The notes under the pieces are model-generated. The model was not told the DNA's origin. It saw only the letters and a list, made by a program, of their open reading frames with translations, and searched no databases. Below, one piece after another: positions 8,944 to 16,345 of a DNA stretch of 64,000 bases. The position numbers were made by a program, and so were the translations under genes. Source of the DNA: Frigoribacterium sp. CFBP 13712 (GTDB taxonomy: Bacteria; Actinomycetota; Actinomycetes; Actinomycetales; Microbacteriaceae); assembly GCF_014842255.1 (NCBI RefSeq), contig NZ_JACYVH010000009.1:12423-76422 (forward strand), read 5' to 3'. Position 1 is the first letter of the stretch. Every line of letters begins with the position of its first letter.

Positions 8944-8964
8944 TTTGTCGCCCCCGTCAACAAA
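8944..8964. promoter_or_regulatory. Candidate ROK/XylR operator upstream of xylA
   Basis: TTTGTCG (8944-8950) and CAACAAA (8958-8964) form an imperfect inverted repeat with a seven-base spacer. TTTGT...ACAAA half-sites resemble XylR/ROK operators in other bacteria. The adjacent cluster encodes one ROK protein, so this is its best candidate site. Confidence 0.45.
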
Positions 8965-8998
8965 TGGCCGCAGCCCCTCGACCGAGCCGCCTCGGACG

Positions 8999-9018
8999 TA
9001 TAAGTTGTAAGCGACAAC
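8999..9018 (+). promoter_or_regulatory. xylA -10 box overlapped by GTTGT/ACAAC palindrome
   Basis: TATAAG at 8999-9004 can serve as the xylA -10 box. GTTGT (9004-9008) and ACAAC (9014-9018) around a five-base centre lie directly on the expected transcription start. A repressor bound there would block xylA. Half-sites resemble those at 8944-8964. Confidence 0.5.
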
Positions 9019-9072
9019 AATCGCGACCAGCGCCTCCGGCGACTCGCGCCATCGACCATGAAAGGGACACCG

Positions 9073-10266
9073 ATGTCCGTCACCCCCACCCGCGAAGACA
9101 AGTTCTCGTTCGGCCTCTGGACGATCGGCTACACCGGAGCCGACCCGTTCGGCGGCCCCACCCGCCCCGACCTCGACGTGGTCGAGGCCGTCGAGAACCT
9201 CGACCGCCTCGGCGCCTACGGCCTGACCTTCCACGACGACGACCTCTTCGCCTTCGGGTCGACCGAGGCCGAGCGCCAGAAGCAGATCGACCGCCTGAAG
9301 GGCGCGCTCGACGCGACCGGCATCGTCGTGCCGATGGTCACCACCAACCTGTTCAGCGCACCGGTCTTCAAAGACGGCGGGTTCACGTCCAACGACCGCG
9401 GCGTGCGCCGCTTCGCGCTCCGCAAGGTGTTGCGCAACATCGACCTCGCCGCCGAGCTCGGCGCCGAGACCTTCGTCATGTGGGGCGGCCGCGAGGGCGC
9501 CGAGTACGACAGCGCCAAAGACGTGCAGGCCGCCCTGTCGCGCTACAAGGAGGGCGTCGACATGCTCGCCCAGTACGTGACCGACAAGGGCTACGGTCTG
9601 CGCTTCGCCATCGAGCCGAAGCCCAACGAGCCCCGCGGCGACATCCTGCTGCCGACGCTCGGCCACGCGATCGCGTTCATCGACACGCTCGAGCGCCCCG
9701 AGCTGTTCGGCGTCAACCCCGAGGTCGGCCACGAGCAGATGGCGGGCTTGAACTTCACGGCCGGCATCGCTCAGGCGCTCTACCAGGGCAAGCTGTTCCA
9801 CATCGACCTGAACGGTCAGCGCGGCATCAAGTACGACCAGGACCTCGTCTTCGGTCACGGCGACCTGCAGAACGCGTTCTCCCTCGTCGACCTGCTCGAG
9901 CACGGCGCCCCTCAGGGCGGCCCGTCGTACACCGGCCCCCGCCACTTCGACTACAAGCCGTCGCGCACCGAGACCATCGACGGCGTCTGGGAGTCGGCCG
10001 CGGCCAACATGCGCATGTACCTGCTGCTGAAGGAGCGCGCGCAGGCGTTCCGCGCCGACCCCGAGGTGCAGGAGGCGCTGGTCGCCAGCCAGGTCGCCGA
10101 GCTGTCGACCCCCACCCTCGCCGAGGGCGAAGGCTACGACGCCCTGCTCGCCGACCGCGCCTCGTACGAGGACTTCGACGCCGACGCGCACTTCGGCGGC
10201 CACGGCTACGGCTTCGTCCGCCTGCAGCAGCTCGCGGTCGAGCACCTGATGGGCGCTCGCGGCTAG
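9073..10266 (+). CDS. xylA: Xylose isomerase
   Basis: A 397-residue class I xylose isomerase converting D-xylose to D-xylulose. Counting from ATG 9073, the key residues fall where the Streptomyces enzymes have them: His54 (FHDDD), Glu181 (EPKPNEP), Glu217 and His220 (EVGHE), Asp245 (HIDLN), Asp255 and Asp257 (YDQD), and a C-terminal metal-binding Asp in HFDYK at 293. This numbering supports ATG 9073, which has an AAAGGGA site upstream, over ATG 9058. It is divergent from lacI. Xylose released by the alpha-xylosidase would be its substrate. No xylulokinase gene is in the window. Confidence 0.96.
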   Translation: MSVTPTREDKFSFGLWTIGYTGADPFGGPTRPDLDVVEAVENLDRLGAYGLTFHDDDLFAFGSTEAERQKQIDRLKGALDATGIVVPMVTTNLFSAPVFKDGGFTSNDRGVRRFALRKVLRNIDLAAELGAETFVMWGGREGAEYDSAKDVQAALSRYKEGVDMLAQYVTDKGYGLRFAIEPKPNEPRGDILLPTLGHAIAFIDTLERPELFGVNPEVGHEQMAGLNFTAGIAQALYQGKLFHIDLNGQRGIKYDQDLVFGHGDLQNAFSLVDLLEHGAPQGGPSYTGPRHFDYKPSRTETIDGVWESAAANMRMYLLLKERAQAFRADPEVQEALVASQVAELSTPTLAEGEGYDALLADRASYEDFDADAHFGGHGYGFVRLQQLAVEHLMGARG

Positions 10267-10269
10267 ATG

Positions 10270-10320
10270 CGAACGCGCCAGCGTTCGCGCCGCGAGCGCT
10301 GACGCGCTCCAGCGCGTCAG
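10270..10320 (+). terminator. Two stem-loops after xylA
   Basis: CGAACGC (10270-10276) pairs with GCGTTCG (10281-10287). CTGACGCGCT (10299-10308) pairs exactly with AGCGCGTCAG (10311-10320). They begin four bases after the xylA stop. There is no U-tract, which is common for actinobacterial terminators. Confidence 0.6.
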
Positions 10321-10347
10321 ACGGAGCTAGATGCGGCTGAGGCCCAT

Positions 10348-10381
10348 GACGGGTCGTCCACTCACCGGTGGGCGACCCGTC
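10348..10381. terminator. Bidirectional hairpin between xylA and the SGNH gene
   Basis: GACGGGTCG (10348-10356) pairs with CGACCCGTC (10373-10381), with an inner CCAC/GTGG stem. It spans the 3' end of the minus-strand SGNH gene and lies between two convergent genes. Confidence 0.65.
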
Positions 10382-11147
10382 GTCGTGCGTCGACCCCGAT
10401 CAGTGCCGCATGGACGCGCGGTGCGACGATCTCGGCCCACCGGCGGTGCAGGGTCGACCACGAGAACAGGTCGCGGACGGTCATGTCCGCGAGGGCCGCG
10501 AGCGGGAAGTCGACGTGGTCGACGCCGATCAGCTCGCGCGAGAGGCGCTCGGTGACCGCGTTGAGCCGGTCGACCTGCCCCGTGATCAGGCGGGAGGCGA
10601 GCGGCGGGATCGGTCGGAACTGGGCCATCGGCGGGATGGCGGCGAAGACCACGGCGCACTCCTCGCCGGCCTCCTGCCGGATGCGGCCGACTAGCAGCCG
10701 CAGATCGCGCTCCCACGCGCTGGGGCTCGTGGCCGACAGCACGTCCGCGATCCCGAGGAACACGACGGCCGCGCTGGCCCCCTCGGCCGAGAGCGACGAC
10801 ATGGTGACGGCGGTGCGCGCCGTGAGGACGGGCGAGGTGAGCTCCGACCAGGTGAGGCCTCGACCCCGGGAGTGAGCCACGCGCGAGGCGACCTGACTCG
10901 ATGTCGTCATGCCGTGGCTCAGCACGCCCATGCCCGCGACGGCGATGCTGCCGATGAAGGCGATCCGCTCGGGGGACGGCCCGGTGATCGCCGGGCTGCG
11001 CTCGTCGCGGGGGAAGACGGCGGACGCGAGGTCGCGTCGGTACATCTCCAGGTGGAAGGCGAGCAACGGCCGCCCGAGGGTGACGAGGACGGCCATCGGC
11101 CCCGAGAAGCGGGTGGCGACGGTGCGGTCGGGGTGGGGCTGGGGCAT
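10362..11147 (-). CDS. SGNH-hydrolase-like protein with degenerate active site
   Basis: A 261-residue protein with the layout of a small actinobacterial SGNH/GDSL esterase. Block I (around 56-68) reads IGSIAVAGMG where family members have GDS(T)AAGVG, so the serine nucleophile position is Ile. Block III reads GIAD instead of GxND. The C-terminal DxxH block is STLH, keeping His but losing Asp. The intervening VVFAAIPPMAQF and LNAVTERLS segments still match the fold. I therefore read it as a non-catalytic paralogue, or one with relocated chemistry. There is no clear signal peptide. It stands alone, convergent with xylA. Start ATG 11147 has an AGGACC site. Confidence 0.65.
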   Translation of the reverse strand: MPQPHPDRTVATRFSGPMAVLVTLGRPLLAFHLEMYRRDLASAVFPRDERSPAITGPSPERIAFIGSIAVAGMGVLSHGMTTSSQVASRVAHSRGRGLTWSELTSPVLTARTAVTMSSLSAEGASAAVVFLGIADVLSATSPSAWERDLRLLVGRIRQEAGEECAVVFAAIPPMAQFRPIPPLASRLITGQVDRLNAVTERLSRELIGVDHVDFPLAALADMTVRDLFSWSTLHRRWAEIVAPRVHAALIGVDARRRVAHR

Positions 11148-11453
11148 GCGGTCCTGGTGACGTCATCGCCGCGGGCGGCGAGGGGATCTCCGAGCGAGAC
11201 CGCTCACGAGTCTCTGGGGGGAGCGCCCGTCGATCCAGACGCATTCGCAATGGGGACAATGCCTGCGTTCCGCTCATCGTCCCCTCAAATGCGGACACGG
11301 CCGGACGAAGCGCTGATGAGAAGGTCTTTCCATCGAGGGGAGGCACTCGAGAGGTACGAGTGGACGCGGGAACGGCCCCACGAATTGGGGCCACGTCGTG
11401 ACGACCCAGGGAGCCATGTTGCACACGACTGTGCAAGATCGTAAGATCGCACC
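11148..11453. other. Intergenic region between the SGNH gene and the TetR operon
   Basis: This 306-base divergent gap holds no convincing coding frame. I see GGCCCCA (11374-11380) with TGGGGCC (11386-11392) as a seven-base inverted repeat of unknown role, and the TetR promoter/operator at 11419-11447. The rest shows no structure I can support. Confidence 0.6.
11419..11447 (+). promoter_or_regulatory. TetR operon promoter with overlapping operator
   Basis: TTGCAC (11419-11424), 17 bases, then TAAGAT (11442-11447) is a near-consensus promoter. The -10 box ends six bases before GTG 11454, so the mRNA should be leaderless. TTGCACA (11419-11425) and TGTGCAA (11430-11436) form a perfect palindrome over the -35 region, the expected binding site of the TetR product. 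Confidence 0.75.
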
Positions 11454-12164
11454 GTGACCACGACTCCTTCGACCCGGCGAGCGCCCCGGCGCGACGCCAC
11501 CGCCAACCGCGAGGCGCTGATGGCGGCCGCCGTGCGCCTCCTGAACACCGACCCGGGGGTGCCCCTCGAGGCCATCGCGGCCGAGGCGGGCCTGTCGCGG
11601 CGCAGCGTCTACGGGCACTTCGCGACCCGCGACGACCTCGTGCGCGAGGTGACGCTGCGCGGCGCGGCGCGCATCGGGGCCGCGGCCGTCGTGCAGCCGA
11701 GCTCGAGCGATCCGGTCGTGCAGCTCGCCGCCCTCGGCGCGCGCCTGTGGTCGGAGGTCGAGCACGTGCGGGTCATGGCCCAGTTGACCGTCCGCGGCCC
11801 GTTGATGCACGTGGTCGGCGAGGCGCTGGCGCCCCTGCGGGCCTTCGTCCGCGAGACCGTCCGGCGCGGCGTCGTCGAGGGGCGGATGCGCTCCGACATC
11901 GACGTCGACACGCTCGCTCACCTGGTCGAGGGTGCCGCGTTGTCGGTGCTGGACGAGGCCACCGCGCGCGATCTCGGTCGCGCCGAGGGGCACCGGCTCG
12001 TCATGCTGGCCGTGCTCGCCGTCGTCGGCCTCGGCTGGCGCGAGGCCCAGGAGCTCATCGCGGGCAGCCCCGAACTCGAGCTGGGCGCCCCGGCGGCCGG
12101 CGGCGCCCCCGCCGACGCCTCCGCACCCCTCGGCGACCCCGCCGACGCGGCGGTGTCCGCATGA
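11454..12164 (+). CDS. TetR-family transcriptional regulator
   Basis: A 236-residue TetR-type repressor with the N-terminal helix-turn-helix (about residues 16-62, IAAEAGLSRRSVYGHFATRD) and an all-helical ligand domain. The C-terminus is Ala/Pro-rich and probably disordered. GTG 11454 lies seven bases after a -10 box, so translation should start on a leaderless mRNA. A palindrome over the -35 region suggests autorepression. Its stop overlaps the next start (ATGA), tying it to the ABC-like protein and the YhgE/Pip protein, so it should control their synthesis. The inducer is unknown. Confidence 0.88.
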   Translation: MTTTPSTRRAPRRDATANREALMAAAVRLLNTDPGVPLEAIAAEAGLSRRSVYGHFATRDDLVREVTLRGAARIGAAAVVQPSSSDPVVQLAALGARLWSEVEHVRVMAQLTVRGPLMHVVGEALAPLRAFVRETVRRGVVEGRMRSDIDVDTLAHLVEGAALSVLDEATARDLGRAEGHRLVMLAVLAVVGLGWREAQELIAGSPELELGAPAAGGAPADASAPLGDPADAAVSA

Positions 12165-12808
12165 GACTCGAGCTGCTCGACGCGGCCGTCGGCGACGGCC
12201 CCGGCGCCCCTCTCGCCCCGCTCACCGTCACCGCCGACCGGGGCCTCCCCGGCTTCGTCGCCGTCGAGACCGAGAACGGCCCGACCGTCGCGAGCCTCGT
12301 CGCCGGCGGGCGGATGGCACCCGAACGCGGCCGCGTCCTGCTCGACGGGAGCGACGACGCCGACGCGATCCGCGCCTCCTTCGCCCTCGTCGACACCCCC
12401 GGCGTGGCCGAGCCGTTCGCCTCGCTCACCGTCTCGCAGGTCGCCCGCGAGGAGCTCGCCCTGGCGGGTCTCCGCAGCGACCGCGCCTCCGTCTCCCTCC
12501 TCGTCGAGTCGCTCGGTCTCGACGAGCACCGGCGCACCCGCCTGCACGCGCTCCCCACCGAGCGCCGCGTGCGACTGCTCACCGAACTGGCCGTGCTGCG
12601 CCCCGACGTGCGCGGAGTCGTGCTCACGACGCCCGAGCGGCACGGCGGCGACGTGCACGCCTGGCTCGGCGTCGTCGACGACCTGGTCGCCCGCGACTAC
12701 ACGGTGCTCACCGTGACGAGCTACGCGGCCCTCGCCCAGGCCTCGATCCCCTCGCCCGACGTCGACGACGACGCCCCGTCTCCGACACCCGAAAGCGACC
12801 CCTCGTGA
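12161..12808 (+). CDS. ABC-ATPase-like protein lacking nucleotide-binding motifs
   Basis: A 215-residue protein that follows the outline of an ABC transporter ATPase: the LVAGGRMAPERGRVLLDG stretch matches the strand after a P-loop. The Walker A lysine is absent, since FVAVETENGPTVASL stands where GxxGxGKST belongs. LPTER replaces LSGGQ, and RGVVLTTPE replaces the Walker B aspartate/glutamate block. It is therefore probably unable to hydrolyse ATP and may be a structural partner of the membrane protein encoded next. It overlaps TetR by ATGA and the YhgE gene by GTGA, implying translational coupling. The family assignment rests on pattern and context. Confidence 0.6.
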   Translation: MRLELLDAAVGDGPGAPLAPLTVTADRGLPGFVAVETENGPTVASLVAGGRMAPERGRVLLDGSDDADAIRASFALVDTPGVAEPFASLTVSQVAREELALAGLRSDRASVSLLVESLGLDEHRRTRLHALPTERRVRLLTELAVLRPDVRGVVLTTPERHGGDVHAWLGVVDDLVARDYTVLTVTSYAALAQASIPSPDVDDDAPSPTPESDPS

Positions 12809-14976
12809 AGATCGTCACCCTCGTCCGTTCCGAGTTCCAGCGGCTGACCTCGACGGGGCTCGCCCGCCTCGCCCTCGTCGCGCTGATGACGGTGCCGCTG
12901 CTCTACGGCGGCCTGTACCTCTGGGCCAATCAGGACCCGTACGCGAAGCTCGACAAGGTCCCCGCCGCGCTGGTGGACGCCGACTCGGGCGCCGTGTCCG
13001 ACGGCGAGACCGTCGACTACGGCGCCGACGTGACGAAGGAGGTGCTCGACGGCGGCGACTTCGACTGGCACGAGACGACCGCCGAGGAGGCGCGGGCCGG
13101 CCTCGAAGACGGGACGTACGACTTCACGTTCACGATCCCGACGGACTTCAGCGCCGACCTCGTGTCGGCGTCGAGCGACGACCCGCAGCGCGCGCAGATC
13201 GTGCTCGCGACCAACGACTCCAACAGCTATCTGTCGACCACCATCGCCGAGCAGGCCGCCAAGACGATCCGGGCGTCGGTCACCGAGCGGGTCGGCAAGG
13301 AGGCCGCGACGCAGCTGCTCGTCGGGTTGTCCGACATCCGCACCAGCCTGGGCGACGCGGCCGACGGCGCCGCGCAGCTGAACGACGGCCTCGGGACGAG
13401 CGTCGGGGGCGCGGATCGACTCGCCGCGGGTGCGGCCGACGCCCGTGACGGCGCCGACCGGCTCGCTGCCGGCGCCTCCGACGCCCACGACGGCGCCGAC
13501 CGGCTCGCGACGGGGGCCGCCTCGGCCGACACCGGCGCTCGCACACTCGCCGACGGCGTCGGAGCGCTGAGCACCGGCGCGACGACGCTCGACGCCGGGT
13601 TGCAGCAGCTGCGCTCGAGCACCGCTGAGCTGCCCGCGCAGACGCAGGCGCTCGCCGACGGCGCCGCCCAGGTGGCGGCCGGCAATGATCAACTGGCGAC
13701 GACCGTCGCCGGGGCCGCCGCCGACAGTCAGACCGCGGTCGACGCGCTGCCCGAGGCGCAGGCAGCCGCGCAGTCCGACATCGCCGCCGCTCTGGCGGCG
13801 CAGGGCTACGACGCCGATCAGATCGCGGCCATCGCGGCCACGTTCGCCCCCGTCACCGACGACCTCACGACACGACTGACCGGCGCGAACACGCAGCTGC
13901 AGGCGCTGAACGGCTCGGTCGCGCAGCTCTCCGCCGGTGCCGACCAGGTGGCCGCGGGCACGAGCACCCTCGCCGAGCAGACCCCGGCGCTGACCTCGGG
14001 CATCTCGTCGGCCGCCGACGGCTCGGCGCAGCTGTCGACCGGCGCCGCGACGGCGGCCTCGGGGGCGACCGACCTCGCGACCGGACTCGGCACGCTCGAC
14101 TCGGGCGCCGCCTCCCTCGCCGACGGCCTCGGCACCCTCGACACCGGCGCGACCACACTCGCGTCGGGGCTCGACACGCTCGCCACCGGCACCGTCGATC
14201 TGCACGACGGCCTCGTGCAGCTGCGCGACGGCAGCACGACCCTCTCCGACGGGCTGCAGAACGGGCTCGCGCAGATCCCGGCGAGCACCGACTCGAGCCG
14301 TGACGACCAGGCGTCGGCGATCTCCGACCCGGTGTCCGTCACCGATCGCGCCCTGACCAGCGCCGGCACGTACGGCGCCGGGCTCGCCCCGTTCTTCATC
14401 AGCCTGGCGGCGTGGATCGGCATCTACGCGCTGTTCCTGATCGTCAAGCCGCTGTCGAAGCGGGCGATCACGGCCGTCAAGGCGCCGGGTCGCGTCGTGG
14501 CCGCCGGCTGGCTGGCGCCCGCGCTGCTCGGCCTGGTGCAGATGGTGGCGCTGTTCGGCATCGTGACCGGCCCGCTCGGCTTCGACGTCGTGCACCCCTG
14601 GGCCATGGTGGGGCTGATGGTGCTGGCCTCGGCCACGTTCGCGGCGATCATCATGATGCTGAACGTGCTGCTCGGCAGCGTCGGGCAGTTCCTCGGGCTC
14701 GTGCTGATGGTCGTGCAGCTCGTCACCGCCGGCGGCACGTTCCCGTGGCAGACCCTGCCCGCTCCGCTGGCGGCCCTGCACTTCGCCCTGCCGATGAGCT
14801 ACGCCACCGACGGACTGCGCCAGGTGATGTACGGCGGCAGCCTCCCGACCGCTGCCGGAGACGCCGGCGTGCTCGCCTGCTGGCTGCTGGGAGCCCTGCT
14901 CGTCTCGTACCTGGCCGCCGCCCGGATGACCCGCCGACGGACCCTCCGCGACCTCCGACCGTCGCTGATCGGCTGA
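12805..14976 (+). CDS. YhgE/Pip-family membrane protein
   Basis: A 723-residue membrane protein. One transmembrane segment near the N-terminus (about residues 18-36, LALVALMTVPLLYGGLYLWA) is followed by a large extracytoplasmic region, then five or more hydrophobic segments in the last 200 residues. This is the YhgE/Pip (EsaA-like) arrangement. The outside region holds many repeats of the type DGA-RLAAGA-DA between about 195 and 500, typical of these long helical stalks. Start GTG 12805 overlaps the upstream stop (GTGA). Relatives serve as phage receptors or in type VII secretion in Firmicutes; here no ESX genes are seen, so the substrate is unknown. Confidence 0.85.
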   Translation: MKIVTLVRSEFQRLTSTGLARLALVALMTVPLLYGGLYLWANQDPYAKLDKVPAALVDADSGAVSDGETVDYGADVTKEVLDGGDFDWHETTAEEARAGLEDGTYDFTFTIPTDFSADLVSASSDDPQRAQIVLATNDSNSYLSTTIAEQAAKTIRASVTERVGKEAATQLLVGLSDIRTSLGDAADGAAQLNDGLGTSVGGADRLAAGAADARDGADRLAAGASDAHDGADRLATGAASADTGARTLADGVGALSTGATTLDAGLQQLRSSTAELPAQTQALADGAAQVAAGNDQLATTVAGAAADSQTAVDALPEAQAAAQSDIAAALAAQGYDADQIAAIAATFAPVTDDLTTRLTGANTQLQALNGSVAQLSAGADQVAAGTSTLAEQTPALTSGISSAADGSAQLSTGAATAASGATDLATGLGTLDSGAASLADGLGTLDTGATTLASGLDTLATGTVDLHDGLVQLRDGSTTLSDGLQNGLAQIPASTDSSRDDQASAISDPVSVTDRALTSAGTYGAGLAPFFISLAAWIGIYALFLIVKPLSKRAITAVKAPGRVVAAGWLAPALLGLVQMVALFGIVTGPLGFDVVHPWAMVGLMVLASATFAAIIMMLNVLLGSVGQFLGLVLMVVQLVTAGGTFPWQTLPAPLAALHFALPMSYATDGLRQVMYGGSLPTAAGDAGVLACWLLGALLVSYLAAARMTRRRTLRDLRPSLIG

Positions 14977-14982
14977 CACCCG

Positions 14983-15056
14983 GCCGCCCTGGGCGGCACC
15001 GCCCGAGGCGGGGAACCGAGGAGGCGCGGGTCGAGACCATCCCGACCCGCGCCTCC
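14983..15056 (+). terminator. Hairpins after the YhgE operon, including the GAGGAGGCGCG element
   Basis: A small stem GCCGCC/GGCGGC lies at 14983-14997. A strong stem follows: GGAGGCGCGGGTCG (15020-15033) pairs perfectly with CGACCCGCGCCTCC (15043-15056), with a nine-base loop and a C run after it. The left arm is one copy of the dispersed element described under findings. Confidence 0.75.
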
Positions 15057-15109
15057 CCCCGTGGCATGTCGCCTTGACGTGCCACATGCCGGTGAACAAA
15101 ACTGTCGTG

Positions 15110-16345
15110 ATGCACACGCACCGCGCGACACCCACGCCCGCCGTCCTGGCCTACCCGATGCACGGGCAGACCAAATTCACGACCGAGGGGTACCGGACGC
15201 GCGACGCCCACCTCGTCGAGTGGCTCGGGCGGCTGACGGGAGACCGCGGGGGCGTCGCCGTGGTCTCGCGACCGGAGCCTGCGGTGCTCGCGGTCGGGGC
15301 GTCGTGGCGGGGCGGGCGGCCGGGGCGGCGACGACCGGGCGGGCCCCCCGGTGTCGCGGCAGGGACGCGGCCGATCGAGACGACCACCTGGCGGCTGCCC
15401 GACCCGCGCGACCGACGGCGGTGGTGGGTCCGCTCCGCCGACGCCTACCCGGGGCTGACCCATGCCTGGTGCGATGTCCCCGCCGTGGTGTGGAACCCCT
15501 TCACGGCACTCGCCCTCCCGCACGCGAACCCGTTCGTGACCGGACGCACGACCGTGCTCGACCTGCTCGACGACTGGACCGTGCACCACGCGTTCGCGGG
15601 CATCCGATCCGACGTCGAGCGCGCCTACGCCGCCGCCTTCGCCTCGGCCTGCCAGGTGACGGCCAATGCCGAGGGCACGGTCGAGCTCGCCCGCCGCTTC
15701 GGCCGCGACGACGTCGTGCTGCTGCCGAACGGCTGCGACCCCGAGCGGTTCGACAGCACGTCGGCCGCGACGGGTCCGCTCACCGTCGGCTACGTCGGCA
15801 AGATCGGACGGCGTCTCGACCTGGGCGGCATCGTCGCCTGCGCCGAGGCCGAGCCCGACGTGCGCTTCGTCTTCGCCGGCCCCGTGCTCGACCGCGAGTA
15901 CCACCGGCCCCTCGCGTCGCTGCCCAACGTGACGCTGCTCGGCGACGTGCACTACGACGACGTGCCCGCCCTGCTGCGGACCTTCGACGTCGGCTGGGTG
16001 CCGCACCGGGTGGGGAGCGGGGAGCGGGCCGGAGGCCGGGGCGGCGGGGTCGGGGCCGAGGCGGGGGGCGAGGTGGGGGGCGACATCATCAAGACCTACG
16101 AGTACCGGGCGGCCGGGCTGCCCGTGCTGACGACCCCGGTCGACGGCTGCGATCGCCGCGGCCTCGACGAGGTCGCCGTCCTCCCCCTCGATCGGCACGC
16201 CGACCGGATCGGCGCCTGGAGCCGGTCGGGCCCCCGCGTCGCCCGCCGCCCGGCCGCCATCCCCCGCGAGGCGACCTGGCGACTCAAGGCCGAGACCGTC
16301 CTCGGCGCCCTCGCCCCGGCGTCGGTCGCGCGGAACCCCCGATGA
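15110..16345 (+). CDS. Glycosyltransferase (GT-B, polysaccharide block 1)
   Basis: A roughly 411-residue glycosyltransferase of GT-B fold. The C-terminal half keeps the sugar-nucleotide-binding pattern LTVGYVGKIGRRLDL and TYEYRAAGLPVLTTP near its end. The first half has HGQTKFTTEGYRTRD and several WNPF/DLLDDW motifs. It probably adds one sugar of the exopolysaccharide repeat at the inner membrane face. A Gly/Glu-rich insertion of about 25 residues (encoded 16011-16081) interrupts the domain just before the donor site. It leads a plus-strand operon with ATGA overlaps to two further genes. I use ATG 15110; GTG 15107 and ATG 15074 are possible and no ribosome-binding site decides. Confidence 0.78.
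   Translation: MHTHRATPTPAVLAYPMHGQTKFTTEGYRTRDAHLVEWLGRLTGDRGGVAVVSRPEPAVLAVGASWRGGRPGRRRPGGPPGVAAGTRPIETTTWRLPDPRDRRRWWVRSADAYPGLTHAWCDVPAVVWNPFTALALPHANPFVTGRTTVLDLLDDWTVHHAFAGIRSDVERAYAAAFASACQVTANAEGTVELARRFGRDDVVLLPNGCDPERFDSTSAATGPLTVGYVGKIGRRLDLGGIVACAEAEPDVRFVFAGPVLDREYHRPLASLPNVTLLGDVHYDDVPALLRTFDVGWVPHRVGSGERAGGRGGGVGAEAGGEVGGDIIKTYEYRAAGLPVLTTPVDGCDRRGLDEVAVLPLDRHADRIGAWSRSGPRVARRPAAIPREATWRLKAETVLGALAPASVARNPR

Noticed and set aside
11160-11450. Small frames in the 306-base gap before TetR
   Set aside because: No ribosome-binding site, composition or start codon supports any of them on either strand.
15061-15090. Inverted repeat GTGGCA/TGCCAC just before the first glycosyltransferase
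   Set aside because: Imperfect and short, lying after the strong terminator; I see no promoter that it would control.
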